From: Candidatus Bipolaricaulota bacterium
Lineage (GTDB): Bacteria; Bipolaricaulota; Bipolaricaulia; Bipolaricaulales; Bipolaricaulaceae
Assembly: GCA_015661965.1 (NCBI GenBank)
Contig: DQVA01000011.1
Location: 1 to 6,050, forward strand
Length of the DNA stretch: 6,050 nt
Direction: 5' to 3'
Shown here: one piece after another, positions 4,599 to 6,050 of the stretch
Layout of the letters: every line of letters begins with the position of its first letter
Position numbering within the stretch: position 1 is the stretch's first letter
Translations under genes and position numbers: made by a program
Notes under the pieces: model-generated
Seen by the model: only the letters and a program-made list of their open reading frames with translations
Database searches by the model: none
What the model was told of the DNA's origin: nothing

Positions 4599-6050
4599 CA
4601 TCCACCTCCCAGGAGGATCTCCCCGTATCGCTCGGCATCGCCCAGGTCCACGTCCCCATCGCCGTCCACATCCGCCACGGGATCCGGTGGGATGCATCCC
4701 CGGGCCATGAGGTAGGCGATCCGGACGTCCTCGAGGGAAAGGGAACAGTCCCCGTTCAAGTCCAGGGGATGGCAGGCGTCTCGGATGACGCCGAACTCGG
4801 AGGTTCCCGTCCCCGCCGCCAACGTGGTCGTCCCGCTCAAAAGGAACACGGGGCCCATGGGCGGCAGCGCCGCTGGGGTGAGCGTCCCGGCGAACTCTCC
4901 GTTAGCGTCGGCCGTCAAGCTCCCGAGGTAGATCCACCCCTCGCCGTAGTTCCTCCCGGCGTGCTCGTTTCCTTGGAGGTCGTCGCCGTCTACCCCGTTG
5001 GTGACCAGGAACACCTCCACCGTGGCCCCGGAAAAGGAAGGCGTCCCCCCACCCCCCTCGGGGCCGATGTAGCCCTCCACGTACACGGTGCCGTCGGGGC
5101 GGAGCTCCGCCCGGGTGAACACCGGGTAATCCACCCCACGGTTGGGTCCCCCCAGGCCCCCGTCGTTGGGGGTGACGCCGTCCGCCCCCAGGTCGATCCC
5201 CAGGCCATCGTTGCGGTAGATGGAGTTCCGGGAGAAGATGTTCCCGTAGCTTGCCCCATCCACCACTGCGATCCCCACGCCGTTGCCGGCGATCTCGTTC
5301 CCCTCGATGGTGTTCCCGGTGCTTTCGGCGTTGATGGCCACCCCGTACACGGTGATATCGGGGGAGCGGTTATCCAGGATCGTGTTGTCGCGCACCACGT
5401 TGTCGTCGGCGTTGTACAGGCCGATCCCGGAGCCGTACTCCACCGGCCCCCACGGTCCCACGGTGGCGCCGCCGTTCCCCTGTACGAGGTTTCCCACCAC
5501 CTCGTTGGACCGCGGCGGAGGCCATCCCGGCCAGCTGGCGAGGGAGATCCCCGCCACGGCGTTCCCCCGCACCGTGTTCCCCCGGACCGAGTTCCCATCG
5601 CACCCATAGCCGATCCAGATCCCGACGTAGCCGTTTCCCTCCACCAGGTTGTCGGCGATGGTGGATTCGTCGTTGTCCCAGGAGAACCCGATCCCGGTTA
5701 TATCGTTGTCGTGGAGATGACACTCCCGGATCTCGTTGTAGCTGCTGCGCGCCCAGTAGTCCTGGAAGTAGATCCCGGAGTGGGTGTTATCGAAGGATTC
5801 GACCCGGAGGATCCGGTTGTAGTGCGAATTCCAGTAGAGATCGATCCCCAGGTGGAAATCGTAGATCGTGAGGTCCCGGATCACGTTGTGGTTCGCCCCG
5901 GACAGGCGGATGCCGCGATTCGGGGTACCGGGGCTCACGCTCCGGTTCCCCCTCAGCTCCAGGTGCTCCACGGTGCAGTGGTCCGCCGCCAACAGGAGGG
6001 CCATGGCGTCATCGGGGACGCCGCGGGAGTCGATCAGCACCACGTCCCCG
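4598..6050 (-). CDS. Secreted right-handed beta-helix (NosD-like) protein with C-terminal dockerin (5' partial)
   Basis: The reading frame is open to the right window edge, so the N-terminus and any signal peptide are outside. A GTG at 6043 is merely the third visible codon, and residues here are counted from it (481). Residues about 21-286 form roughly ten beta-helix rungs of 22-28 residues with the N-x-I/V...N-x-V/I...GI pattern (for example NSVRGNTVRGNAVAGISL at 151-168), typical of NosD/parallel beta-helix repeats. The junction GLGIDLGADGVTPNDGG (280-296) is a known end-of-helix motif in secreted bacterial beta-helix proteins. It is followed by a beta-sandwich-like segment (about 311-420) and a dockerin (424-478) with two 12-residue calcium loops. 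No catalytic residues of a carbohydrate lyase can be assigned by eye. It is likely secreted and surface displayed, and may bind or process polysaccharide. It overlaps the cohesin-like lipoprotein gene, its probable partner. Confidence 0.9.
   Translation of the reverse strand, partial: GDVVLIDSRGVPDDAMALLLAADHCTVEHLELRGNRSVSPGTPNRGIRLSGANHNVIRDLTIYDFHLGIDLYWNSHYNRILRVESFDNTHSGIYFQDYWARSSYNEIRECHLHDNDITGIGFSWDNDESTIADNLVEGNGYVGIWIGYGCDGNSVRGNTVRGNAVAGISLASWPGWPPPRSNEVVGNLVQGNGGATVGPWGPVEYGSGIGLYNADDNVVRDNTILDNRSPDITVYGVAINAESTGNTIEGNEIAGNGVGIAVVDGASYGNIFSRNSIYRNDGLGIDLGADGVTPNDGGLGGPNRGVDYPVFTRAELRPDGTVYVEGYIGPEGGGGTPSFSGATVEVFLVTNGVDGDDLQGNEHAGRNYGEGWIYLGSLTADANGEFAGTLTPAALPPMGPVFLLSGTTTLAAGTGTSEFGVIRDACHPLDLNGDCSLSLEDVRIAYLMARGCIPPDPVADVDGDGDVDLGDAERYGEILLGGG
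4603..4610 (-). promoter_or_regulatory. Shine-Dalgarno GGGAGGTG for the lipoprotein gene
   Basis: Strong minus-strand GGGAGGTG inside the 3' end of the dockerin gene. It is 3 bases (after GGAGG) from the ATG at 4601 and 6 bases from the ATG at 4598, favouring the second. A strong own site despite the overlap suggests the lipoprotein can be translated at a higher rate than its upstream partner. Confidence 0.65.
4610..4774 (-). other. Type I-like dockerin domain (two EF-hand calcium loops)
   Basis: Segment of the beta-helix gene encoding its C-terminus. The first loop, DLNGDCSLSLED (residues 428-439), has D, N, D, S and D at positions 1, 3, 5, 7 and 12. The second, DVDGDGDVDLGD (458-469), has D at 1, 3, 5, 7, 9 and 12. 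Each loop is followed by a short helix (VRIAYLMARGC; AERYGEILL). The duplicated loop-helix layout of about 55 residues at a C-terminus is the dockerin hallmark. Three cysteines (424, 433, 450) are unusual for the fold and might form a disulfide. Confidence 0.88.

Noticed and set aside
4602..4697. Longer start (ATG at 4697) for the lipoprotein
   Set aside because: It would add 32 or 33 Arg/Gly-rich residues before the signal sequence and overlap the dockerin loops. The strong GGGAGG site points to 4601 or 4598.
3852..4715. Plus-strand open frame opposite the lipoprotein and barrel genes
   Set aside because: Low-complexity Arg/Pro/Ser translation, no motifs, no ribosome binding site, and antisense to better-supported genes.
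4990..5607. Minus-strand open frame inside the beta-helix gene
   Set aside because: It is an out-of-frame shadow whose Thr/Gly/Trp/Pro repeats come from reading the beta-helix repeats in the wrong frame.
5200..5720. Recurring short similar stretches in the beta-helix gene as a DNA repeat array
   Set aside because: The similarity is at protein level (rungs of N-x-V and GI motifs); spacing and bases vary too much for a CRISPR or tandem DNA repeat.

Overview
The window is GC-rich, almost fully coding DNA from a bacterium. Two gene blocks converge at about base 2640. No RNA genes, mobile elements or CRISPR arrays were seen, and the two window edges each cut a gene. The right half encodes a lipoprotein, a predicted signal-peptide protein whose C-terminus looks like an outer-membrane barrel, and a secreted dockerin protein. 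This suggests a diderm, probably anaerobic or thermophilic lineage. The cysteine-rich beta protein and the dockerin-tailed beta-helix recall candidate phyla such as Bipolaricaulota (Acetothermia), but that placement is an impression from memory and is weak.

Left block, plus strand, 1-2643: a tightly overlapping set of four genes. These are lipB (octanoyltransferase, N-terminus cut by the window edge), lipA (lipoyl synthase), a short lipoate-protein ligase A-type protein, and a DUF501 protein. LipB moves octanoate from acyl carrier protein onto lipoyl domains and LipA inserts the two sulfurs. The ligase-like protein could attach free lipoate or act as an auxiliary transferase. The genes overlap by 13 (or 4), 22 and 1 bases, so they are very likely one translationally coupled operon. 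The role of the DUF501 protein in it is unknown.

Right block, minus strand, read from 6050 down to 2638: four genes. First is a large secreted right-handed beta-helix protein (start outside the window) with a beta-sandwich segment and a C-terminal two-loop dockerin. Second is a small lipoprotein whose whole mature part reads like a cohesin domain. Third is a 400-residue signal-peptide protein rich in beta strands and paired cysteines, ending in an alternating hydrophobic strand with a terminal Trp. Fourth is an 81-residue protein resembling DUF6504. The first three are separated by a 1 or 4 base overlap and then a 4 base gap.

The most interesting point is that a dockerin-bearing protein and a cohesin-like lipoprotein are encoded back to back. 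This suggests a minimal non-cellulosomal surface-attachment module: a lipid-anchored receptor, a beta-helix cargo and perhaps an outer-membrane partner. All gene identities come from reading motifs by eye; no database search was possible.
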